Positions 1 through 5,240 of a stretch of DNA of 5,240 nt are shown here, in pieces; position 1 is the first letter of the stretch, and each line of letters opens with the position of its first letter. The notes beneath the pieces were generated by a model that saw nothing but the letters and a program-made list of their open reading frames with translations, was not told where the DNA came from and made no database searches. This DNA is from an uncultured Sphingomonadales bacterium (GTDB taxonomy: Bacteria > Pseudomonadota > Alphaproteobacteria > Sphingomonadales > Sphingomonadaceae): the NCBI GenBank assembly GCA_903893935.1, contig CAITOD010000223.1, forward strand, positions 1 to 5,240, given 5' to 3'. Position numbers and translations under genes: made by a program.

Positions 1-178
1 GCGGTGGTGGCGGCTTGTCCGGGTCAATCTTGACCGCGGTGGTCACCTCCTTGATCTTCTTGAAGGCCGAATACGCGAGTCCAGAGATCAGCGCGTAGCC
101 GACAACGACATGAAGAAGAGCAACGATGATGAGCGCGGTGATCTTGTTACCGCTCATCTGTTGGTCAGCGTAAGCCAT
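1..178 (-). CDS. tonB: TonB-type energy transducer, N-terminal part (partial, cut at window start)
   Basis: Reading the minus strand from the ATG at 178-176 gives 59 codons: a short cytoplasmic N-terminus (MAYADQQMSGNK), one hydrophobic segment at about residues 13-35, a basic stretch (KKIKE), then the beginning of a proline-rich linker (DPDKPPPP) running off the window. This is the N-terminal plan of TonB, the inner-membrane protein that with ExbB and ExbD passes proton-motive energy to outer-membrane TonB-dependent receptors. His23 lies inside the membrane segment, as does the functionally important TonB histidine (His20 in E. coli); that equivalence is inferred from position. The start is supported by purine-rich AAGAAG about 4 bases upstream and GGAG about 12 bases upstream. 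The periplasmic C-terminal domain is outside the window. Family assignment rests on the membrane anchor plus proline onset and on resemblance to sphingomonad TonB N-termini. Another single-pass proline-rich protein is possible but less likely. Confidence 0.82.
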   Translation of the reverse strand, partial: MAYADQQMSGNKITALIIVALLHVVVGYALISGLAYSAFKKIKEVTTAVKIDPDKPPPP

Positions 179-300
179 TCAGCTTCTTAACTCCATCATC
201 TTCCCCACAGCCTCTGCAACGCGGATTTCTCCACACAGCAAAGACCAATACGGAGCCACGAGCGGAATCACCGTCCCGCCCGACCGGCCAATCCAGCGAT

Positions 301-330
301 ATAATTCCACCCTGCCGGCAACCCGGTCAA
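301..330 (-). promoter_or_regulatory. Candidate promoter for tonB
   Basis: On the minus strand TTGACC (330-325) matches five of six bases of the sigma-70 -35 consensus. It is followed after 18 bases by AATTAT (306-301), a four-of-six match to the -10. A transcript from here would have a leader of a little over 100 bases before the tonB ATG. The match is by eye, and alphaproteobacterial promoters are often degenerate, so this is a suggestion only. Confidence 0.3.
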
Positions 331-344
331 CCGTCAGCGGTTAA
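327..344. promoter_or_regulatory. Small inverted repeat overlapping the candidate tonB -35 (possible operator)
   Basis: The sequence AACCG (329-333), TCAG, CGGTT (338-342) is a 5-bp perfect inverted repeat with a 4-base centre, with an outer T/A pair at 327/344. It overlaps the TTGACC proposed as the tonB -35, a classic place for a repressor site. I cannot assign it to Fur, CtrA or any known regulator; it lacks an obvious Fur-box form. An arm this short can arise by chance in 5 kb. Confidence 0.22.
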
Positions 345-543
345 AGCCTTGCCTACGCAAAGCGCCCCGAGGCGGCTTTCGTCGGGCATTTGTTTATAGT
401 TTGCCCAATCGAGCCCGATCCTTAACGCCGAAGGTAGGGGCACGCAATTGCTTTATCGGTTCACTCCCAATTCACCCCGCAAAGGGTTCTTGACCCGCGC
501 TGAAGGGTCGCCGAAAGCCCCCTTGGATTGCCAGGACCAGACT

Positions 544-1479
544 ATGCCCAAGCCCGTTTATCGCCCCTTTGCAACGATCGTGTTTGCGGCCGCGCTGTCG
601 GCTGGCGCCATGGCGCTGCCAGACACCGCAAACGCCCAGAATTCGGGCGATTCCGCGCCTTCGGCAGGCCGGCAACAGGGCCCTGTGATCGCTGATCCGG
701 TGCCGGCGACACCCGCGATCCTGGCGGGCCGGACTTATGCCGATCTGGTCGATCTGGCGCAGCGCAGCCCGGTCGTCGCAAAGGCCGTGATCCACCGCCA
801 AAGCCGCCTTAAGATCGAACAATCCCCCGGTCTCCCGGCCGGATTTGCCCGCCTTTATATCGAGGCGGATACCGCCGGCGTGCTGGTCGGCCCCGAACTG
901 GGCGAATCGCTGCGGCTGCTCGCCGACGTGCCGCTCAACGCCAACGGCAAAGTGCCAAAGCTGGTCAAGACTCCGGTGCTGCTGTTCGGCAACGTCGTGT
1001 CCGGCAAGCCGGGCGAACTGCTGCTTACCGCCTCGGACACGATATTTGCCTGGTCCCCGGCGCTGGAAGCCCGCATGCGCGCGATCCTGACCGAACTGGT
1101 CGATCCCGACGCCCCGCCGCGCATCACCGGATTTCGCGAAGCGCTGCACGTGCCGGGCAATCTCGCCGGTGAAGGCGAAACGCAGTTCTTCTTTGCCACC
1201 GACAGCGGCAAGCCGGTGTCGATTTCGGTGGTGCGGCGCCCGGGCGAGGCCCCCCGCTGGGGTGTCAGCTTTGGCGAGATCGTCGATCAGGCGGCCCGGC
1301 CGCCGCACCCCGAGACGCTGGCCTGGTATCGGCTCGCCTGCGCGCTGCCCGACACGATCCCCGGCGCGGCGGCGATTTCGACCGGTGCGGCCAACAAGCG
1401 GATTGCCGCCGAAGACTATGCGCTGATACTGCGCGATCTGGGGCCATGCCGTCGCATGCGCCCGACGAGGACACCATGA
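544..1479 (+). CDS. Exported protein of unknown function, coupled to hom
   Basis: The 311-residue product starts at ATG 544, chosen because AGGA at 533-536 sits 7 bases upstream and a Sec-type signal peptide follows at once: basic start (PKPVYR), hydrophobic core (about 9-25) and a likely cleavage after TANA near residue 31. An upstream in-frame TTG at 448 would bury this signal. After a low-complexity Ala/Pro/Gly linker (about 32-62), the mature part has alternating hydrophobic stretches (FARLYIEAD, KTPVLLFGN, ETQFFFATD, PVSISVV) suggesting a beta-rich periplasmic fold. There are two late cysteines (266 and 302) that could pair. I recognise no catalytic motif and no named domain. The stop overlaps the hom start as ATGA, so the two genes are probably co-transcribed and translationally coupled. 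That coupling says nothing firm about function. It is most likely a lineage-restricted conserved hypothetical protein. Confidence 0.85.
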   Translation: MPKPVYRPFATIVFAAALSAGAMALPDTANAQNSGDSAPSAGRQQGPVIADPVPATPAILAGRTYADLVDLAQRSPVVAKAVIHRQSRLKIEQSPGLPAGFARLYIEADTAGVLVGPELGESLRLLADVPLNANGKVPKLVKTPVLLFGNVVSGKPGELLLTASDTIFAWSPALEARMRAILTELVDPDAPPRITGFREALHVPGNLAGEGETQFFFATDSGKPVSISVVRRPGEAPRWGVSFGEIVDQAARPPHPETLAWYRLACALPDTIPGAAAISTGAANKRIAAEDYALILRDLGPCRRMRPTRTP

Positions 1480-2792
1480 CCCAACCTTTGCGTATCGCGC
1501 TCGCCGGCCTTGGCACGGTCGGCGGCGGCGTCGTCCGCCTGATCGAAGCCAATACCGACCTGATCGCGCGACGCGCCGGACGCCCGATCGAGATCACCGC
1601 GATCAGCGCGCGCAACCGCGGCAAGAACCGCGGCTTCGACGCCGCGCGCTATGCCTGGGAAGACGACATGGTGATCCTGGGCGAACGCGATGATGTCGAT
1701 GTGGTGGTCGAACTGGTCGGCGGCGCCGATGGCCCGGCGCTGGCGCTCGCGCGCACCACGTTCGAAGCGGGCAAGGGCCTCGTCACTGCCAACAAGGCGA
1801 TGATCGCACACCACGGGCTCGAATTGGCCACCCGCGCCGAAGCCGCGCGCTGTGCCTTGCGCTTCGAAGCGGCGGTAGCGGGCGGCATTCCGGTGATCAA
1901 GGGGCTGAAGGAAGGCGCTGCGGCCAATCACATCCACCGCGTCTATGGCATCCTCAACGGCACCTGCAATTATATCCTGTCGACGATGGAAGACACCGGG
2001 CGCGACTTTGCCGACGTGCTCGGCGAAGCGCAGGCCAAAGGGTATGCCGAAAGCGATCCAAGCTTCGACATCGACGGGATCGATGCGGCGCACAAGCTGT
2101 CGATCCTCGCCTCGATCGCATTTGGCACGGTGATCGATTTCGGCGCGGTCGCGGTCACCGGCATCCGCCGCGTGCTCGCCGCCGATATCGCCCAAGCCGA
2201 TGCGCTGGGCTATTACATCCGCCTGATCGGGATGGGCGAAATCGAAACCGATGGCGCAGGCCGGCACCGGCTGTTCCAGCGTGTGCACCCGCATCTGGTG
2301 CATCGCGACCATCCGCTCGCGCATGTCGATGGCGCGACCAATGCGGTGGTGGCCGAAGGCAATTTCGTCGGCCGCCTGCTGTTTCAGGGCGCGGGTGCAG
2401 GCGATGGCCCGACCGCCAGCGCGGTTGTTGCCGATCTGATCGACATCGCGCGCGGCGATATCGGCGCGCCGTTCTCGATCCCCGCCGCCGAACTCGAACC
2501 CGCGCTGCGCGCCGACAGCGGCCACCGCACCGGCAAAGCCTATTTGCGCTTCACCGTCGCCGACCGGCCGGGCACGCTCGCCGAGATTGCCGCCGCGATG
2601 CGCGATGCCGGCGTTTCGATCGAAAGCCTGATCCAGAAAGGCCGTGTGGAAGTGGCCGGCGAGTCCCGTGCGCTCGTTTCGCTGGTCACCCACCATGGCC
2701 CCGAAAGCGCGATCGCCGAAGCGCTGCGCCTGCCCGACGGCTCGCCCAGCCTCGCCGAGCCGCCGCTGGTGATGTATATTCTCGAAGATTAG
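1476..2792 (+). CDS. hom: Homoserine dehydrogenase with C-terminal ACT domain
   Basis: This cytoplasmic enzyme reduces aspartate semialdehyde to homoserine with NAD(P)H, the branch point toward threonine and methionine. The 438-residue length is typical of monofunctional bacterial forms; there is no aspartokinase part. The Rossmann nucleotide site GLGTVGGG is at residues 11-18. The catalytic lysine lies in TANKA (Lys107), and the family signature region follows (NGTCNYILSTM at 161-171, then AESDPSFDIDGIDAAHK). Glu192, Asp198, Asp203 and Lys207 match the spacing of the yeast active-site residues Glu208, Asp214, Asp219 and Lys223. An ACT domain begins near 355 (YLRFTVADRPGTLAEIA), which in this family usually mediates threonine feedback inhibition. 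The start at ATG 1476 has GAGG (1467-1470) 5 bases upstream and overlaps the previous stop. A longer in-frame start at 1446 is less plausible because it lacks this spacing. The stop overlaps that of the opposite-strand gene downstream. Confidence 0.97.
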   Translation: MTQPLRIALAGLGTVGGGVVRLIEANTDLIARRAGRPIEITAISARNRGKNRGFDAARYAWEDDMVILGERDDVDVVVELVGGADGPALALARTTFEAGKGLVTANKAMIAHHGLELATRAEAARCALRFEAAVAGGIPVIKGLKEGAAANHIHRVYGILNGTCNYILSTMEDTGRDFADVLGEAQAKGYAESDPSFDIDGIDAAHKLSILASIAFGTVIDFGAVAVTGIRRVLAADIAQADALGYYIRLIGMGEIETDGAGRHRLFQRVHPHLVHRDHPLAHVDGATNAVVAEGNFVGRLLFQGAGAGDGPTASAVVADLIDIARGDIGAPFSIPAAELEPALRADSGHRTGKAYLRFTVADRPGTLAEIAAAMRDAGVSIESLIQKGRVEVAGESRALVSLVTHHGPESAIAEALRLPDGSPSLAEPPLVMYILED

Positions 2793-3376
2793 TTGCCGCG
2801 AATCTCGCCTTTGCCGATGCGATCGGCATCGGAGCCGAGCGGATCGTCGGGCAGCAGCTTGAAATCGATATCGGGCAGCAGTTCGCGCGGCGTCGCGCCA
2901 AAATGGATGCTGTGCCCGGTGATGCGGTTGCCCATCACGTCGGGCGCGCGCGGCAATCCGTCGGCGGTCGCGGTGGCCGAATTCAGCTCGCCGGGGATCG
3001 GCAGGCGATTTTTCGAATTGTCCTTCTTTTTGCCGCACACCACAATCCCGCCGATCTGGCCGTTTTCGTCGCATTGCGGTTCGCGCGGGGCGACCAGCAG
3101 GCGCTCGGCGATCGTCGGCGCATCCTTTGAAATGTCATCGTCGGCGGGTAACGGCAGACTCGGTGTGGGCGGAGACGCAGTTTTGGCAGCAGGCGCAGCT
3201 TTTGGCGAGGGGGTCTGGGCGCTTGCTTGCGCCAGCGGCATGGCCAACAACGCCAGGCCCAGGCCAAAGCGCGAAAGAGCAGCAGGCCAAAGAGCAACAG
3301 GCCAAAGAGCAACAGGCCAAAGAGCAACAGGGACGACACTCGACAAAACCAGCTTCCTCAGTCTAGGGCCACGCAT
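2789..3376 (-). CDS. Small exported protein with IVVCG motif; signal region carries a VALWP tandem repeat
   Basis: The 195-residue product reads on the minus strand from ATG 3376-3374. Its N-terminus is basic (MRGPRLRK), then hydrophobic with VALWP three times in a row (residues 17-31). A second ordinary signal-like segment (RFGLGLALLAMPLAQASA) follows, with likely cleavage near residue 53. This makes the signal region unusually long. The mature part has an Ala/Pro linker (54-78), then EPQCDENGQIGGIVVCGKKK with Cys102 and Cys114, then NRLP. Small exported sphingomonad proteins with an IVVCG motif followed by a basic-RLP stretch are familiar to me, but their function is unknown. The start is uncertain: the ATG has no good ribosome site, and a GTG ten codons upstream (3406-3404) is an alternative. 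Its stop overlaps the hom stop by four bases, tail to tail. It starts only 48 bases from glpX, which is divergent. Real-gene support comes from the signal peptide, the motif and the good fit between hom and glpX. Confidence 0.75.
   Translation of the reverse strand: MRGPRLRKLVLSSVVPVALWPVALWPVALWPAALSRFGLGLALLAMPLAQASAQTPSPKAAPAAKTASPPTPSLPLPADDDISKDAPTIAERLLVAPREPQCDENGQIGGIVVCGKKKDNSKNRLPIPGELNSATATADGLPRAPDVMGNRITGHSIHFGATPRELLPDIDFKLLPDDPLGSDADRIGKGEIRGN
3283..3331. repeat. 15-bp direct tandem repeat, three perfect copies plus a partial
   Basis: On the plus strand CAGGCCAAAGAGCAA occurs at 3283-3297, 3298-3312 and 3313-3327 with no mismatch, followed by the first four bases of a further copy (3328-3331). 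A degenerate copy seems to precede it: CAGGCCAAAG at 3260-3269, interrupted by about 8 bases before AGAGCAG. The array lies in the coding sequence of the minus-strand exported protein, where each unit adds exactly five residues (VALWP on the minus strand), so changes in copy number keep the frame. It also lies about 100 bases upstream of the glpX start. Confidence 0.97.
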
Positions 3377-3424
3377 ACGTCTGCGCGCCCGCCATCCTTT
3401 GCCCACCAATCGCAGGGAATTACC

Positions 3425-4420
3425 GTGACCCAACCCATTGCACAACCCGCTCCGTCCACCGTGCTCGATCGCGTGCTCGTGCTCGAAATGGTCCGCGTGA
3501 CCGAAGCCGCGGCGATCGGCGCGTCGAAACTGATCGGGCGAGGCGATGAAAAGGCCGCCGATGCCGCCGCCGTCGAAGCCATGCGCGCAGCACTCAACGA
3601 GCTTTACATGGATGGCACCGTCGTCATCGGCGAAGGCGAACGCGACGAAGCACCAATGCTGTTCATCGGCGAAAAAGTGGGCCTCGCGCCGGGTAAAGGC
3701 CCCAAGATCGATATCGCGCTCGACCCGCTCGAAGGCACCACGATCACCGCCAAAGCCGGCCCCAACGCGCTCGCCGTGCTCGCCGTCGCCGAAGAAGGCG
3801 GACTGCTCAACGCCCCCGACGTCTATATGGACAAGATTGCGGTCGGCCCCGGCTACCCCGCCGGGATCATCGACCTCGACCGCACCGTAACCGAAAACGT
3901 GACCGCCGTGGCCAAGGCCAAAGGCGTTGCCCCGGGCGAGATCACCGTCTGCGTGCTCGACCGCGCGCGCCACAACGACATCATCGCCGAATTGCGCGGG
4001 CTGGGCTGCGGCATCACACTGATCCCCGATGGCGATGTCGCGGGCGTGATCGCCACCACCAACGAAGAAACCGGCATCGATCTCTACATCGGCCAAGGCG
4101 GCGCACCCGAAGGCGTGCTGGCAGCCGCCGCGCTGCGCTGCGTCGGCGGCCAGTTCAAAGGCCGCCTGGTGTTCCGCAACGAAGACGAACGCGCGCGCGC
4201 GAAAAAATGGGGCATCACCGACCTCAACAAACAATACGACCTGACCGAACTCGCCAAAGGCGACTGCATCTTTGCCGCCACGGGTGTTACCGACGGCTCG
4301 CTGCTGGCGGGTGTCAAGCGCCACAAGTCGGGGATCATGACCACCGAAAGCGTGGTCATGCGCGCAAGCTCGGGCACCGTGCGGTGGGTGAAGGGCGAAC
4401 ATCGTCGGGCCAAGGGGTGA
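3425..4420 (+). CDS. glpX: Class II fructose-1,6-bisphosphatase (GlpX family)
   Basis: This cytoplasmic, metal-dependent enzyme hydrolyses fructose-1,6-bisphosphate to fructose-6-phosphate in gluconeogenesis. The 331-residue product has the GlpX hallmarks in order: GRGDEKAAD (about 38-46), VVIGEGERDEAPML (67-79), DPLEGTT (100-106), NAPDVYMDK (129-137), PDGDVAG (201-207) and GGAPEG (225-230). Aligned by eye to E. coli GlpX, the metal ligands Asp33, Glu57, Asp85, Glu88 and Glu213 correspond to Asp46, Glu70, Asp100, Glu103 and Glu229, all present, so it should be active. GTG at 3425 is chosen because AGGGA (3414-3418) lies 6 bases upstream and the protein then begins as in related GlpX proteins. 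The frame is open further upstream through the 15-bp array, but that would add a repetitive RPKSN tail with no counterpart in the family. The stop overlaps the next gene's start. Some GlpX proteins also act on sedoheptulose-1,7-bisphosphate; that cannot be judged here. Confidence 0.96.
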   Translation: MTQPIAQPAPSTVLDRVLVLEMVRVTEAAAIGASKLIGRGDEKAADAAAVEAMRAALNELYMDGTVVIGEGERDEAPMLFIGEKVGLAPGKGPKIDIALDPLEGTTITAKAGPNALAVLAVAEEGGLLNAPDVYMDKIAVGPGYPAGIIDLDRTVTENVTAVAKAKGVAPGEITVCVLDRARHNDIIAELRGLGCGITLIPDGDVAGVIATTNEETGIDLYIGQGGAPEGVLAAAALRCVGGQFKGRLVFRNEDERARAKKWGITDLNKQYDLTELAKGDCIFAATGVTDGSLLAGVKRHKSGIMTTESVVMRASSGTVRWVKGEHRRAKG

Positions 4421-4899
4421 AGAGCCTCCGGCGGGCAAGGGCTATTGCCCTTGCATCCCGCAAATTTGGGCTGCTGGCTGGTCTGCTGCTTGGGGGGACG
4501 CAGGGTGCTTTTGCTGCGCCGTGGGTGGCGGGTGAAACGCGGGTCTATGCAGACACGTGTTGGGAGCGCGACAGCGGCGATGTGGCGGGACACATTATCG
4601 CTATTACAAAGCGCCACGACGGCTGGACGATAACCTACAGCTGGTCCGAAGGTGCGCTTGCGGCGCCGGTCAGAGCCTCGTCGATTGCATACGACCAATC
4701 ATCGGGCCATCTTGCCTTCAGCGTGTACGTCCCCGACGCGCACGGCGGTACCGCGACCTTCGATGGCTTGCTGCGTGATCCCGTGCTGACGGGCAATGTC
4801 AAAGAATATTGGGAAGAAACCGCCTCCCCGGTGACACTGCACCGAACGCGCTCCCGCCATCCCGACGAGCCGAAGCTGTTTTGCCGGGCATCTCGCTAA
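4417..4899 (+). CDS. Small exported protein of unknown function, coupled to glpX
   Basis: The 160-residue product starts at GTG 4417, which overlaps the glpX stop as GTGA. AAGGG directly abuts the start, too close for a normal ribosome site, so expression probably depends on ribosomes finishing glpX. The N-terminus is basic (KSLRRAR...SRK), with a hydrophobic core (FGLLAGLLLGG) and a likely signal-peptidase cut after GAFA near residue 33. The mature part of about 127 residues has two cysteines near its ends (Cys48 in DTCWERD, Cys156 in LFCRASR) that could form a disulphide. It is rich in aromatic/beta stretches (HDGWTITYSW, HLAFSVYV, VKEYWEE), suggesting a small periplasmic beta domain. I recognise no family. 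Base composition looks less GC-biased than glpX and hom, which could mean weaker codon selection or later acquisition. In related genomes I would expect recJ near this position, but that recollection is unverified. Confidence 0.8.
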   Translation: MKSLRRARAIALASRKFGLLAGLLLGGTQGAFAAPWVAGETRVYADTCWERDSGDVAGHIIAITKRHDGWTITYSWSEGALAAPVRASSIAYDQSSGHLAFSVYVPDAHGGTATFDGLLRDPVLTGNVKEYWEETASPVTLHRTRSRHPDEPKLFCRASR

Positions 4900-4969
4900 C
4901 CGGACGACGCGTTGGGTGACGCTGGTATCGGTGCGAGAGGCGAAGGCCGCAGACCCTTTTCAACTTACC

Positions 4970-5003
4970 TCCGTTCGTGCTGAGCTTGTCGAAGCACGCG
5001 CGC
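4970..5003 (+). repeat. Left arm of a paired REP-like dispersed repeat
   Basis: Bases 4970-4996 are identical to the reverse complement of 5054-5080 over 27 bases. After one mismatch, the match continues for six more (4998-5003 with 5047-5052). The core (GTGCTGAGCTTGTCGAAGCAC) is itself partly palindromic, with GTGCT/AGCAC ends. I recognise this core as a short intergenic repeat common in sphingomonad-type genomes; its copy number here cannot be seen from one window. Confidence 0.9.
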
Positions 5004-5046
5004 GGCAGACTGCCCAAAATTCGCAAAAAGCACCAGCACAGCCGTA

Positions 5047-5080
5047 GCGCGCATGCTTCGACAAGCTCAGCACGAACGGA
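5047..5080 (-). repeat. Right arm of the paired REP-like dispersed repeat, inverted
   Basis: This arm is the inverted copy of 4970-5003, with 33 of 34 positions matching. The two arms are separated by 43 bases (5004-5046), so the RNA from either strand could fold into one long hairpin. It follows the glpX operon by about 70 bases, where it could stabilise the 3' end of the message or help stop transcription. No T-run follows on either strand, so it is not a standard intrinsic terminator. Confidence 0.9.
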
Positions 5081-5127
5081 CGTTGGGTCTTGTGGGCAAG
5101 AATAGGTGGTCTTGATATCCACCCCAC

Positions 5128-5166
5128 AAAAAAGCCCCCCGCCGGGCCGATCCGGCGGGGGGCTTT
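5128..5166 (-). terminator. Strong intrinsic terminator for the minus-strand gene
   Basis: Bases 5131-5145 and 5152-5166 form a perfect 15-bp stem, very GC-rich, with a 6-base loop (GCCGAT). On the minus strand the stem runs directly into six T residues (5133-5128), the standard Rho-independent form. It begins 5 bases after the TGA of the gene ending at 5172. On the plus strand only three T residues follow the stem, so termination of plus-strand transcripts would be weaker but possible. Confidence 0.93.
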
Positions 5167-5171
5167 CATGA

Positions 5172-5240
5172 TCAGTCGTCGTCACCCTTGATCAGGTAAT
5201 CACCCGCATCGGCGTCGAGACCGTGGGTCTCGCCTTCGAC
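5172..5240 (-). CDS. C-terminal end of an unrecognised protein (partial, cut at window end)
   Basis: Reading the minus strand from the window edge gives 22 codons and a TGA (5174-5172), ending in an acidic tail: LDADAGDYLIKGDDD. The frame is supported by the strong terminator placed immediately after the stop and by GC-rich codon use. The piece is too short for me to name the protein. The acidic C-terminus suggests a soluble or cytoplasmic tail. It is convergent with the glpX operon. Confidence 0.65.
   Translation of the reverse strand, partial: VEGETHGLDADAGDYLIKGDDD

Larger units (their letters stand above)
179..543. other. Divergent intergenic region between tonB and the exported-protein gene
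   Basis: This 365-base stretch separates two genes that point away from each other, so it should hold promoters for both. On the minus side I see a candidate promoter with an overlapping inverted repeat, listed separately. On the plus side the best -10-like string is TATAGT at 395-400, but there is no convincing -35 at the right distance. A TTGACC at 490-495 has no good -10 partner. An imperfect hairpin at 359-379 (AAAGC/GCTTT arms, one bulged base) has no following T-run. The reading frame of the 544 gene is open back to a TTG at 448, but that extension has neither a ribosome site nor a signal-peptide start. I see no RNA gene or small ORF with convincing features. Confidence 0.6.
4900..5171. 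other. Intergenic spacer between two convergent genes
   Basis: This stretch holds the paired dispersed repeats (4970-5080) and the terminator (5131-5166), each listed separately. A weak 5-bp hairpin (GGTGG 5105-5109, CCACC 5119-5123) lies between them and has no T-run. The first 70 bases after the plus-strand stop show no intrinsic terminator. Open frames on the minus strand across this area translate the repeats and the terminator stem and are not real genes. Confidence 0.7.

Noticed and set aside
359..379. Hairpin as a terminator
   Set aside because: The stem is short with a bulge, no T-run follows on either strand, and no gene ends nearby.
448..543. Upstream TTG start for the exported protein at 544
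   Set aside because: No ribosome site is seen, and it would place 32 residues before a normal signal peptide.
1416..3074. 552-codon minus-strand open frame opposite hom
   Set aside because: Its composition is Arg/Ala/Asp-rich shadow protein with no motif, and hom on the other strand is unmistakable.
3283..3331. Possible CRISPR-like array
   Set aside because: The units are directly adjacent 15-mers without spacers, so it is a simple tandem repeat.
3227..3424. In-frame upstream extension of glpX from a TTG, with RPKSN repeats
   Set aside because: It is the complement of the VALWP repeat read on the other strand. It has no ribosome site and no counterpart in the GlpX family, and GTG 3425 has a good site.
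2792..4438. Long minus-strand open frame running antisense through glpX into the exported-protein gene
   Set aside because: Only the part below 3376 shows signal-peptide and motif features. The rest is a shadow of glpX in a GC-rich genome.
4799..5185. Minus-strand open frame across the inverted repeats and terminator
   Set aside because: Its peptide is a translation of the REP-like arms (for example RAELVEAC and FDKLSTNG) and of the terminator stem. Such frames are common spurious calls.

Overview
The window looks like ordinary chromosome from an alphaproteobacterium, most likely a member of the Sphingomonadaceae (Sphingomonas, Sphingopyxis or Novosphingobium type). Three things point there: high GC with GC-rich third positions, the style of the TonB N-terminus and of the 'IVVCG' secreted protein, and a pair of short repeats whose core (GTGCTGAGCTTGTCGAAGCAC-like) I associate with intergenic repeats of that family. 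The taxonomic call is recognition from memory, not a search.

Layout. (a) 1-178, minus: the 5' part of a tonB-type energy transducer, cut by the window edge. (b) 179-543: a 365-base divergent intergenic region with a candidate tonB promoter and a small operator-like inverted repeat. (c) 544-2792, plus: an unrecognised exported protein whose stop overlaps (ATGA) the start of homoserine dehydrogenase (hom). (d) 2789-3376, minus: a small exported protein with an IVVCG motif. Its stop overlaps the hom stop, and its signal-peptide region carries a 15-bp tandem repeat. (e) 3425-4899, plus: class II fructose-1,6-bisphosphatase (glpX), coupled by a GTGA overlap to a small exported protein. (f) 4900-5171: a spacer with a 34-bp imperfect inverted pair of dispersed repeats and a strong intrinsic terminator. 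(g) 5172-5240, minus: the last 22 codons of an unrecognised gene served by that terminator.

Together. hom (threonine/methionine branch of the aspartate pathway) and glpX (gluconeogenesis) are housekeeping enzymes. Each is translationally coupled to a secreted protein of unknown function, one upstream of hom and one downstream of glpX. The opposite-strand gene between them splits what would otherwise be one plus-strand run. TonB belongs to a separate, divergent unit.

I do not see a CRISPR array, toxin-antitoxin pair, transposase, phage gene, tRNA or rRNA, and nothing that amounts to a clear new system. The items most worth a second look are the in-frame 15-bp repeat in a signal sequence and the two exported proteins coupled to metabolic enzymes.
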